A stretch of DNA of 64,000 nucleotides, from contig VXAA01005216.1 of the NCBI GenBank assembly GCA_013399115.1, positions 106,390 through 170,389 of the forward strand, given 5' to 3'. Below, piece by piece: positions 1 through 12,000 of the stretch. The stretch is from Anseranas semipalmata (Eukaryota; Chordata; Aves; Anseriformes; Anseranatidae). Within the stretch, counting starts at the first letter, position 1; every line of letters starts with the position of its first letter. The translations under genes and the position numbers were made by a program. The notes beneath the pieces are model-generated. The model was not told the origin of the DNA. It searched no databases and worked only from the letters and a program-made list of their open reading frames with translations.

Positions 1-2724
1 GACTGAAAATTCTACCTCATTTCCAGAGATGCCTGTAAACATGGACCTGGCATGCAGTTTTATATTTGAAGATGTTCCCATGAACATTGCTTACAGGAAG
101 ATGCCTTCAGCACATTCATGGTGGAAAGGAGGTTATGTATGTTCTGTGTCTGTATTAGCTTTCTGAATGATCCTGCACTTTTTCTTAGATCCCTTTTGGC
201 TGTTACACCCAGTTTGCACACATCATGCTCCCAACCAGGAGAAGCAAGCAAAATCCCAAGGGAACATGAACACTTTTGTTCCACTAAAATATTCAGCATA
301 CCTTTTAGGGTTTACAGAATGTGAATTTGAAACCTAAAAGGCTGCCAAAGATGCTAGGAAAGGTTGGGTCCATTAACATAATGTAAATCTACCTTTTAAA
401 AAGAGTAATTAACAGAAGCAAAACTGGAAATCACAGAGGTGGTGTGAGGAGAAGTATATATTTCCCCTGTGCATTAGAGGGAGCCTTGTAGACACGTGGG
501 GGAATCTGCCTAATGGTGCTTTCTTTTCTCTCAAAGTAGAAGAATAAGTTTACAGTAGTAAGTAGCAAGTGTAGTAGTGGTGTGTATATATATATATATT
601 TACTAAATGTTAATGTAAGCTCATTTATCAGCAATATAGTCTATTCTGAACTTTATGCATGGATTCTGGTTCCACTGCATGCTATGAAAGAGGGAAGTGT
701 CTGGACTTCACTTGTGATATACTTTCTTCTTTTAGTTTTAGAAGCATGAAACATGAAACATGTTTAATTTGAGCAGGTTGATGACGATGAGAGTTACCTG
801 GCCAAACACTTTTAATGGAAACCTGTTCCAGGTGAGCACTTAACAGCATCACGGTGTCGTAGTGTTACACAAACCGGTAACTATCTGAACGTAATTGGTC
901 TTGGCTGTATTCTCATTTCCTGACACATGATAAAGGAGCACCCCCTCCCCGAGTCCGTGTTTCAGTGTGTGCTGCAGCACCAGCACCTGCCTCTGCCCCC
1001 CCTCCTGCTGCTGTCGTGGGCTGTGAGGTGACCTGGACCTTGGACTTTGGTTTTGTTACCCACTTGCTGGGTGGCTGACCACGGCATATCAGGGAGGCAA
1101 CGGCGGGAAGGGTGTGGGGACGTGGATGGAAAAACTGCATTTACCAGCTCAGAAAGCACTGCTGCCAAATAGTTGGCTGCAGTTTATGACCACTAGGGCA
1201 GAAAACCTTGCTCTGTACGAGAAGGTAAGATTAGGCTCTAATTAAATAACTGCAGGGGAATCATTGCAGTAGTCAATGTGCAACACCCATGAGAGGAAAA
1301 ATCAAGTTAGGATGGAAAGGTTTTATTGAGGCAACTGAGCATATTTGACGTGCTACTTAGACTGATCCTGCTAGGCAGGAGCCAGAGAAATTAGTTTTAA
1401 CATGAGAACCATTCTGGTGCAGGGAGCCAGACTGGCTGAAACTTATACCTTCGCTTTTTCTGGTAGATTGCCCTATTTGAAAATGTGATTGTAATTGAGA
1501 TTACAATCAAATGAGTCCTTATAATAGACAAACTAAATATTCAGGGACATGAAAACTGTGATTCAGCAGATTCAGTGGGTAGAACATTCAGCTGGGAGGT
1601 AGACACGTGTTTGAGTTTTTGCTCCAGGAAATATTTATATCCTTGACTTGATATCTAACTAAATCTTTGGGTCTTATATTTTGCAAGGAAAAAACTTTCA
1701 AGCTGGTCAAAGCTGAAAATTTCTTTTTAATATTTTTTAAAGTGCTTAACATAAAAATTGCTAATATGTACTGCCTTAACTGCATATCTCAGTCTTAACT
1801 GCCTTTGATTTTAGATTGCAGTGCATCTTGTTTACATTGTTAGTCCATTTTGTGTCCTGAAGCAAGGTACAGAAAATGAAAAGAAAAATGTTCAATAAAA
1901 TAAATTTTGAAAAATTTGAAATTACAAAGCAGATCTTGAGTTCCTGAAAGTTTTCAGAGCTAGAATTATAAAAAATTATTAAATGTTTTCAGTGTTTTTT
2001 CTGAAAATAAGTCTGTATGCAAAGTAAACATTTTTAACCTTAAAGTTCCAATTCTAAATGGGCAGTAAAAAAATAAATTAATTATTTTTTAAATTAATAT
2101 TATTAAAAAGAGAAGTAGCATCCATGAGCTTGTTATACTTGTCTAATTAGTCTAGACTGTGCACGTGTGAGAGAATCCACACGGAGCAGCCTCAGTGAAG
2201 ATCAGACCCCACCCCGCAGTGCTCATGGCACTGCCCTGTAGCTGGGTCATTGCAAGGAGGACTCCTCCTGTTCTCTTGCTACACATGATCATGCAGTCTT
2301 CCATTCCATGCAGTCTTTTTAATAGGCTTGAATTCCACTAAAGCTCTCTAATGTATCGATGAATGGAGAAGATGTTTATATCATTATCTATTTAACTGGT
2401 CTCATTTATTTTTCTCCTAGTCTCCTAAATGAAATGTTATTAAAACTAATGCAATTAATCTATCTTCCAGCCATTTAAAATTAGCCATTTACCGAAAGAG
2501 TATAGGAATATAAGTGCTTTTTAATAAGAGCATGACTCTGAGTTTTACTTGTGCTTAAATCGAATTAAGAGTGTAATTAGAGCACTGATAACAATGCATG
2601 TATTCCTCAGCACCTAAGAGAAGGCTTCTGTTGTCCATCTTTCTTCATATCAATACTCTGAGACCTCTTAAAGCTCCCTCTATAGGGCCTGTATATTCTC
2701 AGGTCATATTTGTACAGGTCTGGA
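1..2724. other. Unique intronic sequence, no gene
   Basis: I see no coding similarity. It holds a short (TA)n tract at 581-600, a small GC-richer patch around 940-1140 and strongly AT-rich sequence from about 1900 to 2110. The part near 2380-2600 is rich in homeodomain-type TAAT cores and is discussed as a candidate regulatory element. Confidence 0.7.
581..600. repeat. (TA)n microsatellite
   Basis: A short TGTG start is followed by about seven TA dinucleotides. It is simple sequence with no sign of function. Confidence 0.85.
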
Positions 2725-2848
2725 TATAGAATTATAGCACCATCTAGGATGGAAAAGACCTTCAAGATCATCAAGTTCAACCATCAACCTGACCTACTGA
2801 GTCCCACCACTAAACCATGTCCTTTAGTGCCATATGTAAAACCTCCCA
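2725..2848 (-). mobile_element. CR1 LINE 3'-end fragment
   Basis: Read on the + strand this is the reverse complement of a CR1 3' terminus: a decayed tail (TATAGAATTATAGCACC), then GGAAAAGACCTTCAAGATCA, a CAACC block and the ACTAAACCATGTCC block followed by a GTGCCATAT block. The copy is diverged and truncated on its far side, as usual for 5'-truncated CR1 insertions. It carries no coding capacity. Confidence 0.88.
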
Positions 2849-5837
2849 ATAGTATGAAAGGAATATTTCATCCTTCCTCTTTACCAACAATAATAATAGT
2901 ATGTTTATTTTATCTTTTTTCCTTATCCTTTTATCGTTAATAATATCTTTCATTATCTGAATGCTCACATTTCAGCCTTTCCTTTCAACTTTTGCAACGT
3001 TCTGCCCCAAGAGATTCTGGTCTTCATGCTCAATCTGATACATCTAATCACTTCTGTCTATGTTACCTTTCATAAACTGGCTCTTGAGGCTATTATTCAG
3101 GTTGTTTCAGGTAGTTTCAAGGTGTAGTTTCTTGGGAGATACAGACTTATTGAGTTCTTTTACCATTTGTGCCACTCTTTCATTGCCTTACACTGGACAA
3201 GCTGTGGTCCCACGTCCATCACGTTAAAGATGAGGCACTGTGAGAGCTGCAGTTTGTAAAATGATACGATACCTGAGTTCAATATGAGTTCAATATCTGT
3301 ACTTACATACTAGGGAAAAACAGATCCCAGAGGAAAAAATGTAGACGTCTCAGCTAATTGCTGGATGAAATTCTTTTTAGCTTCTGTTATTCAGGAGATC
3401 AAATTAGGTGAGGACAGTGGTGTCCTCAGGTCGTAAAACATATGTCTATAGCAAGGCTAATAAGTAATTGGTGGCTTTTAAGGACTGGTAAATTCTAGGT
3501 TTTATTTTTAAATTATGATATCACCAGCTAGGTTTAAAAAGTGGTGGAAGTAGGGTCCCTTAAATATGTAAATTAAGGTGCAGATAGAAATGGCACATAG
3601 CATATCATATTAAATAGAAGAGCTCCTGCTTCCAGTTGGTGTGTACGAGCGCTAGTAGACTGCTGCAAATTTCACCTCATTTGCAGGCATGCAGTGTATC
3701 AGGGAAAAAGAGAAGTTTGTTCTGGTTATTCTCAAGAAAGGCAAATATGCCCCTATCGCATCAGGAGGCAGGGGAGAGAACAAGGGGACAGTCTGAACAC
3801 TCCCAAGGGAAAAAACGAGGAGAAACTGGAGGAATGGTGAGAATGGATGAGCTTGCTAGTTGTCCCCTGTACCTGTAGCCATCCCTTTATGCTCAATATA
3901 TTCAGACACTACATGATATATGGAGGGAAGACCAGACTAAGATGCAAGTGTACTCAGACCCCATTGCCTTTCTGGGAGCTGCACGCAGAGAAAGATGGCA
4001 GGATTTGTTTTCTTTAGACACTGTAATGATTTCTTCTTTGAAATGCATGTGTAAATAATGAGTGACTTCAATTATTTTAAAGATGGGCATTATTATTCTT
4101 GACTCATTTTTGTAGTGCTTCAGAGAGGAAGTTCTCCTTTGTCTTGAAGATACTATCAATACCTCTCATGTTGCCAGTGAGGTGCTCTAACTTAAGTCAG
4201 AGTTAGAATATGATTTAACTATGGTGAGGCTAGGCATAGGAGAGAGAAATCTTCATCTAAAGCAATTCCAGAATTATTGTGAGACTTGGTTATATAACTA
4301 TTGAACTGTCTGAGATATCATCTATAAAGTGCAGCCTAGTCATTATGTATTAAGAAGTCTCTTGCATTCACTTTATTTATTCTCTCATATTTATTCTTGA
4401 ATCAGTGAAACAGTCAGCAGTAGGGAATAGACAATTAAAGGGAGGATTGCACAACTAAACACTATATAGTGATTACTCATTCCAGAAAAATATTTTTTTC
4501 CTTGATATATTTGTATTAGACAGTACAAATACATTTAGCTTTTAGAAGAATCTCACAGTAGAACAGTATATTTCTAAGATGTTCTATGAAATTAATCTTT
4601 TTTCCAACACTGTTTACAGCTTTATAGGTGAACTGTGAACCATCATCTCTGAATCTGTTCATAAACTGCTTTAGGCACTTAATTCAATACCTCTCAAATG
4701 CCTCATATTTTGATGGTCGTTGCTCATTTTAGCTCTAAAGTTGCCCATGTTCCACCAAATCTAGCATCCCTCTAGTATCCCCTTAATATCCCTGGTATCT
4801 TCTCTGTTATTGAAAAGTTCACACCATACTTAAAAGATGTCAAAGTTCACGTAGAGAAAGCTATTTATATGGAAGATATGAATTCTCCATCTCCCCTTGC
4901 TTCCTGCAGTCTCTTCTATGTCGCACTCTGCCTAAACTGCAAGAGGGATGTCTTCGGTGCTGTGACCAGCAGCCTTTACCCTCAGCCATACAGACCTGCC
5001 AGGGCACACACCGACAGTCCCTGTCCTGCCCGCACCCTCAGCCTTGGGCTGACATGCAGCCAAGGTGCATCGCCAAAGCCAGGAGCTGGGAAGCGCTCCT
5101 GGGCTCAGAGTTCAGCTGTACCTGTGATGTTCTAAATTACATTTTTTGACGTGAGATTTTAATACTTGTCACTAGAGATTTTTGTCTGAAGTTAAGTGCT
5201 TTTCCCAGTGTCTACTGCTGTCATTTTATTTTTAGCATGTGCACAAGTGGCCAAACCAAGCCATGACAGTCTTGGCGATGTTCAACATGTTTAGAGCCTC
5301 CCTAGCCAGCAGATCGTCCGTTGTGCAGTTAATCACAACCTGCACCTGACTGCATAGCCAACACAGATTGTCCTGGAAACCAGCTGTGGGTGCTGGCTGG
5401 GTATTGGCCATGGCCAGCAGCAATTTAGGAAGGACCAGAGGTAATGGAGTCTATCAAAACCTGTTACCTGAGTGATAGGCTTTCAACACAAAAGCAGACT
5501 GGGACCTGTTCTGTCTGCTGGCAAGATGCTACTGTACCACTAAGAAGTTATGGCATAGCTGAACTTGCTGTAAGGATCTTGGGATTTGAGATGAACTGGA
5601 AGGAGAAAGGAGGAAGAAAGTTACAACGGAAGGCTGGGGGGTGTAGGTCCTTGAGCTGAAAAATCTTCGTGGTGAATGTGTATCAGAGTGTTGTTGCTCA
5701 GTGGTGACAGCACAGAGTTAGGATTTGGGTCACAGCTGCACCTCGAGCAGGACATGAGCAGGCCTTGGCTGGTGTTCTGATGGCAAATAGCAGACAAGGC
5801 AAATGTTGGTAGTGTGTGTGAGTGTTAGATCCCTCAG
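2849..5837. other. Unique intronic sequence, no gene
   Basis: No exon, RNA gene or recognisable repeat is visible. Short open frames (for example 3636-3878 and 4869-5135) show no family resemblance and no splice-site framing. Confidence 0.7.
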
Positions 5838-6056
5838 CAGATTAGGAAACACGAACAGGCTTCCTAGTGAGGTGGAGATGCCCCGTGCCTGTCAGTGTTC
5901 AAGAGACGTTTGGACAATGCCCTCAGTAATATGCTTTAACTTTTGGTTAGCCCTGGAGAGGTCAGGCAGTTGGACTAGATGATCTTTGAAGGTCCCATCC
6001 AACTGGACTATGCTATGCTATGCTATGCTATGCTATGCTATGCTATTCATAAACTT
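5838..6056 (+). mobile_element. CR1 LINE 3'-end fragment with 5-mer tail
   Basis: This is the 3' portion of a CR1 copy in sense orientation. Recognisable blocks are the end of the ORF2 region (GTGAGGTGGAGATGCC, GTTTGGACAATGCCCTCAG), then GGCAGTTGGACTAGATGATC and GAAGGTCCCATCCAACTG. It ends in a pentanucleotide tail (CTATG)n rather than the ATTCTATG octamer of chicken-type CR1, pointing to a subfamily with pentanucleotide tails. The 5' end is truncated. Confidence 0.9.
6008..6055 (+). repeat. (CTATG)n pentanucleotide tail
   Basis: Nine to ten near-perfect tandem CTATG units sit at the CR1 3' end. The array is the element's own tail, probably expanded by slippage. Confidence 0.95.
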
Positions 6057-9000
6057 GACACTTAAAGCATTTCTGATCTTGATTTTGGCAGCCAGTTTTA
6101 TCAGGTGGTCATGGAAAGTCAGCTTTATAAGGACGAATGCTAGGAGGCACTGTCTGCGGATTGCAAACCAGCTCTTGGCCTGACAAGGAAGCAGTCATCT
6201 CCCACGTCTGAGTGGGAAGATGATTTGAAGTGAAAAGCACACACAACTGGTTTAAAAGCATTCAGCACAGCAAGCACCATTTATGGTTGTATGGCATATA
6301 GCTGCTAAGTCAGCATCACAGTAGCACACAAGTTCTCAAAGACCTGAGAAGAGGGGCCTGAAAATGAGTGCTCAGGCAGAAACCTTCAGCTTAAAGAAAC
6401 CTATAGCGCAGTTTCAGATGGATCATAGAGGTAAAAGTTATAAACAGCAGGTGCTGTTACTGAGCCCTGAAGAAGATAACTGAGCTGAAATTTCCAAGAA
6501 AGGGCTTTGTGGACAAGTGCACTCATAAACGGCAGCGTGTAAAACTTTCCACATTGTAATGAGCAATGTGGGGAATATTCTAGACAGTTTCCTGAGCAGA
6601 TTGCTGGGCCTCACCAGCTTACTTGACGCAGGCATTTACTGTCCAAAATTGCATTTGTAGCTCAGGTTCCTACCCTCAAGGGAGAAATTGCAGGAATGTA
6701 GGTTCAGTGCTTACACATCCAGCATCCAGCATTGGCAGTGAAGGTGGAATGGAGAGCAACTAGCAAACTTGCTATCTAGCCTTTCTTAGCAATCATTAAA
6801 GTGTCAGTTCTCACTATTTTTTTGTAGCTGCAGGCAGGAACATTACTGCTAATTTTCAGCTCCCTGCTAACACTTAAATTAAGACTCTAGAGAGACTTGG
6901 TTTGAGATCCTAGCGCCTGAGTAGTCATTTGACAACTTGCGAAGTAGCAGACGAATACTGGTGAGGTTGAGAACTAGGTGTTGTCCAAGGGTAAATATGT
7001 GTAGCAGGGAAAATTCACAACAAAAATAGGCTGTACTGACCTGGGAATGAGGATATTTGAAATAGAATTGCTTCAGGCAAGCCTGTTCTCAGAGTATAAA
7101 GTCCAAAATAAGCTCCCTCGCCTTGCTGATGTGTTTGGAAGAACTTGATGTGACCTTGGAAGGGTAGTGTGCTTGAAAACCAAGGGTCAAGAGAGCAAAG
7201 GTCTAGGCTGGAGACTTAGCAGCTTAAACAGAAGCCAGGATAGGGTTTAAGCCTACATTTTAACCTGATATAACATACAGCATGATTGCCGTGATGGTGT
7301 TTAAGTCAGACTGAGGGAAGCAAGTCTCCAGCTTTTCCAAATAGCTCTTTTTAGTATGAATTACCAGTGTGAGAGGATCATGAGTGCTTGTGCCCATGAT
7401 TTTGCACTGTTAAAAGGTTCTCTGTTATGGAAAAGAAGGATTTGCTGAACCTGATTTTCCATAAGCCGTGGTAAACAACAAGCAACAACACAGGCTGATG
7501 GCACCGGGAAGCTAGCTAATTTCTGCATGGTTTTAATATGAAGATGTCCCACTGATGCTGCTTTGCACACACACATTTCTGAGAACTTTGGATGAAGTCA
7601 TAAATGAGAGGGCTGATCAAAATTTTGCAAGTTGGGCCAAATAAAAGAATACATTTTCATGTGTTTATTCACTGTTATATGGTAGTTTTATATGATTTTT
7701 TTTAATTTACTCTAACAGACACACATTTTGATTTTATTGAAACCACAATATAAATCCACAGTGTAAATTTGTGTAAAAAGTTTAAAATCTAGAGAAGTTC
7801 ATTAAATAAAGGCTGATCAAATTGGTGGTACTAATGGCTCTGTATATGAATGCTATCAAGAATTTCTAAACCAGAAGCCAAAAAAAAAAAAGATCCATGT
7901 ATAAATCCAGGTATTTCCATTGCTTCTCTAGAATCTGAGATTTAAAAAAGTACTAAATATCTAAAAGGAGTCCTCAAAAGAACAGCACGTGGGTTTCTGC
8001 AGTCTGGAATGCAGTAGAACTTGAGTCAGGTTTTGCTTCATCTTGGGCAGAGGAATATCATTTTAGTAGTCTCTTTTGACATTTGCATAATGCAGAATGT
8101 GAAACATTGAACTGGAAGGCATGGTTCATTTAATTTAAGTGAAGACCTGGATCATTTAATCATTACTGCCTGCCAAAATAGTTTATAAATTACTAAGCAG
8201 TCTTTGACAGGGAATGATACTTTTTTAAAAATGCACTTATTTGGAATTGTTGTAAGCAATTTCCATTTTATTCCTTTTCTAAATGAAGCTGCACTTACTT
8301 ACCTCAAAGCTGAACATAGGCTCCAAACTCAAATATTTAAGTGCACTAGGGACAAACTTAGGCTAATACTGTATCTTTCTGTAATCTGCAATGCATGACT
8401 GTAGTGTTTCTTGGCTCATCCCTGTGTGTTAAAAATAGAAACACTGTTCTAAAGCAAGTTGGCTTATAAATTTGACTCAAATACCCACTTGGCACCCTGT
8501 TTTCCTGGTGATGATTGTGTGGAATATAGTCCCCTTTGGCCTCTTTTGCAGCTCCAAATGCTCCCTTGCAGGGCTGGTGTGACAGCTGCAAAAACAGATG
8601 CCAAACTCTATGATACCGTATTTTTCTGTGTATAATCCTTAAGCAGTTTGTGTTAAACAAAGCAACTCTGCCACTACGCACCCAGGCCATTTCCTCTGAT
8701 TCAGCAGTAAAAGAAAATTATATATGTGTACGGATGGTATGACAGGAATTTTACCTCTGTGCTCCTAATACCTCTGTTTCTACTACTGCAGCAGGTGCTT
8801 TCTCTTCCCCAGTAACCTTCAGTCACTGCCTCTCATTTGTTTGAGTTATAAAAATATGTTACAGTACTTAACTTGTACTTAGCTGGTTTATAATTGGCTT
8901 ATTGGAAGTACAGGGGAAATACACAAAAAAATTATTTCTATTATCATTTTCAGTTGGCTCCCTGAGGGTCTCTGTGTAAGGAGCATTTCCAAATGTATAG

Positions 9001-12000
9001 GCACTTCAGAGCTGAAGTGGGGTGAAATGTGGTGTACATTGCATGGGAGAATTATTTCTATTTACTTTGTTTCATATCATAATCTTTTTCTTACTGTACT
9101 AAGTAAGGAGGTACCCATTACTGTAAAAGGGAGTGACATAACAGCACTTACTGATGCTTTTATATCTACAGTATTTAAAGCATCACTATTTTCAAGCTAC
9201 TTTTTAAAAAAGATAAAAGTGATGATTATTTCTATATATTGTTATTTAAAATTTTCTCTCAAACATGCTAAGCCTGTTTTCTCAAAGAAAATAAGTCTTT
9301 TCTGTTAACTCACCATTTTCAACAGCTGTTTCCAGATTAAATATTTTCAGGCTTTTGTTCTTAAAGCATAAATTAGAACAATGTTCCTAAACTTTTCAGT
9401 TTGGCAATGTCTTAATTTTTATGACTTCTTTCCACTTACTGTAAATGTAAGAACAAAGAACATATCCATAGTAACAAGAAGGATATATAAGCTTATGTTC
9501 ATGTGTCTGTTTAGAGAGGTTAACAGATTATATTTGACCTTGAATGGCTAGGTTATGTGTGTAGAATTCGAAAACAGCATTCTCTCTGCCTTATAATATA
9601 ATAAAATTTATAGCACTTCATGTCACCCTGATTTCTTTTCACTGTCCTTCTGTATTTGTGACCCTTTGGTTCAGAAACACTGCCCTAAATCCTTATTAAA
9701 GTATCCTTTGTATCAAATTGTACCTGAATGCTGAGAGACAAATCATATTGAACATGAAAGAGCTAAAGTGAAGAACTGTTTGGATTTAGACATTTTGCAG
9801 TATTCTTGGCAAGATGTCTTACTGAGTAACTCTTTGAAGGTGTAGGTCTTCATGCTTTCAAAATTATATTTACTACCAAAAGAGAGGAATGAAACTCTAG
9901 AGTCTAATGAGAGGTTACTATAGAAGAGATGGAGACTGAAGATGTGGATGCTCTTTGTGTTTCAGGACAGATGTCAATATACTCTGTCCACATAATTAGA
10001 AAGGGGGAAAATCATACACACGCATTGGTCCCTTGCTTAGAGCTACATGATAAGACTTAAGGAAAGACGAGTTTGTGAGCTTAATTCCAAGCCCAGGGTA
10101 ATATGGTCATGGCCTCTTTTTTTCTGTCTTGAAGTATGGACAAAAGAAGCTGATGTCTGCTTGAAGCATGGGCATAAACAAGTGTGGCTGCTGAGACATA
10201 TTGTGCTTTCTTTGAACTCAGTTTACTCCAAGCACCTCCATGAATACATTATGGCCACTAAGACCTTTTCTGCATAACAAATGAGTAAAAATTCTGGCAT
10301 TACTCACATATACGTTTAGCAATGTTGTAGCCACTGAATGTACTGATTTAATTCTCAGCTTCCCCATTTGTAAAGCAGTATTAATGATGTGTATCCACTT
10401 TAGAGGCCAAAGTACAAATTCCTAATGCTATATTTATGCAAAGTATTATTAAATGACCATCTGGCAAAGGACAGATTCTGGCTTGCAGCCCTTTGTTCTT
10501 TCATCTAGGCCTTCTGCTACTATTTTTTAATATTTCTGAGTTCCAGACAGGTCTGCAAGCCCAGCAAACCTTTTAACACCTCTGAAAGCTTGGGATAAGC
10601 TAAAGAATTCACAATAACTCTCGCAGCACACAGGGGAAACAGGGAACAAGGATCCCAAATTCTCTAAAATAGCAGAGATTTTGTTCCTGCTATCCCCAAT
10701 TATTCCCCACAGGAGTGGATGACAATTCATGGATCATTGAGTCTGGTTCCTGCAAACACAGCCAACCATTTAATAGATGTAATAGTCCAGAAGAGACCAC
10801 GGGAAAATCCAGCCTGTCTCTGCTATGCCAGCCACCACAAAATGCTTTCCTTCCCAGCATTCCTGTATGTAAGGCAAAAGCCTCACAGAATTACAGAGTG
10901 TCATGGGAAGCAAGCAGTATGTGGATGTCCTGGATCCCCACAACACAACAGGCTTTGCCCAAGTGCCATGCTAACCCTGCGGAGTAGACTGTGACTATGC
11001 TACAGGAGGCAGTTTTTTCCACCCTCACTGCCCCTCGAGGTATAGTAGTCCACAGTCTGACTTTTATTTCTTCCTCCCTTCAAATCTGGTCACAGGTATT
11101 TTACCTCTAAACACACAGACAAGTCACACAACCGGGAAAGCAAGAGTTTTCTCAGCTCTACCAGGAAACGCACTTTTCCTGTCCCAAACCCCAACATCCA
11201 ACCTCAACTGTGGCAGAGTCTTCAAAGGATAATTGCATGCATCCAGAGGAGAGGGGAAAAGAGTATAGTTCTTTCTCCTTTAGTTCCTGCAGGCAACCAG
11301 TCAAAGCCCTGAGTCAGAGGAAGTCAGGCCTGAAGTGTAGTTTGAAAGAATCTTGATGATGACTTTGCATTAGTGCCTATCATAGAAGATGATGCATATA
11401 CTCCTACTGTAACACTTCTTTTTTCAAGTGAGAACTAGGCATAATACTCCTATTATGAGATGCTCAAAAATGGAGCAGTAGAATAAATTGAAATTAGCTG
11501 GTGGGACTAGCCACCATTCAAGTAGGAACTACAAAGATGTTTGAGAGGGAAGTGGCTGAGCTACTAATAAAAATCTAGCATCATACTAGAATAGATTACT
11601 CACCTACAGCCCTGGAGCATAACAAATACTGTACTCCTCTTAAAAAATTTATGAGGGGTGATCCTGAGGAACATAAAGCACTGACCTTAAATTAGGATCG
11701 TGAACATTAGTTGAAAGAAGCAAGATAGAGCCTATAAAACATTAAACTAAGCATGATATAATAGATGCAAATTAGTCTGGCTTCTGTGAAGAAAAAATCT
11801 AATCTTCCTAATCTCATAGAATTTAAATCTGTCATTAAAATAGCAGAAAGCATTTTGTCAGCCAGTTCTTTATCTAGACTTTTTAAAAGACTTTGCCAAA
11901 AGTCTCTAGCAGGATGCCATGTCTGGCATTTGTTACAGTAGGAGGCTGTCTAGGGCAGGAGGCCATTTGGAGCAGCAGATGACTTTGCCTATGATAAAAA

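Noticed and set aside
10865..10910. CACAGAATTACAGAGTGTCA looked like a CR1 antisense tail
   Set aside because: The expected GGTTGGAA(G/A)(G/A)GACC block does not follow, so there is no support for an element.
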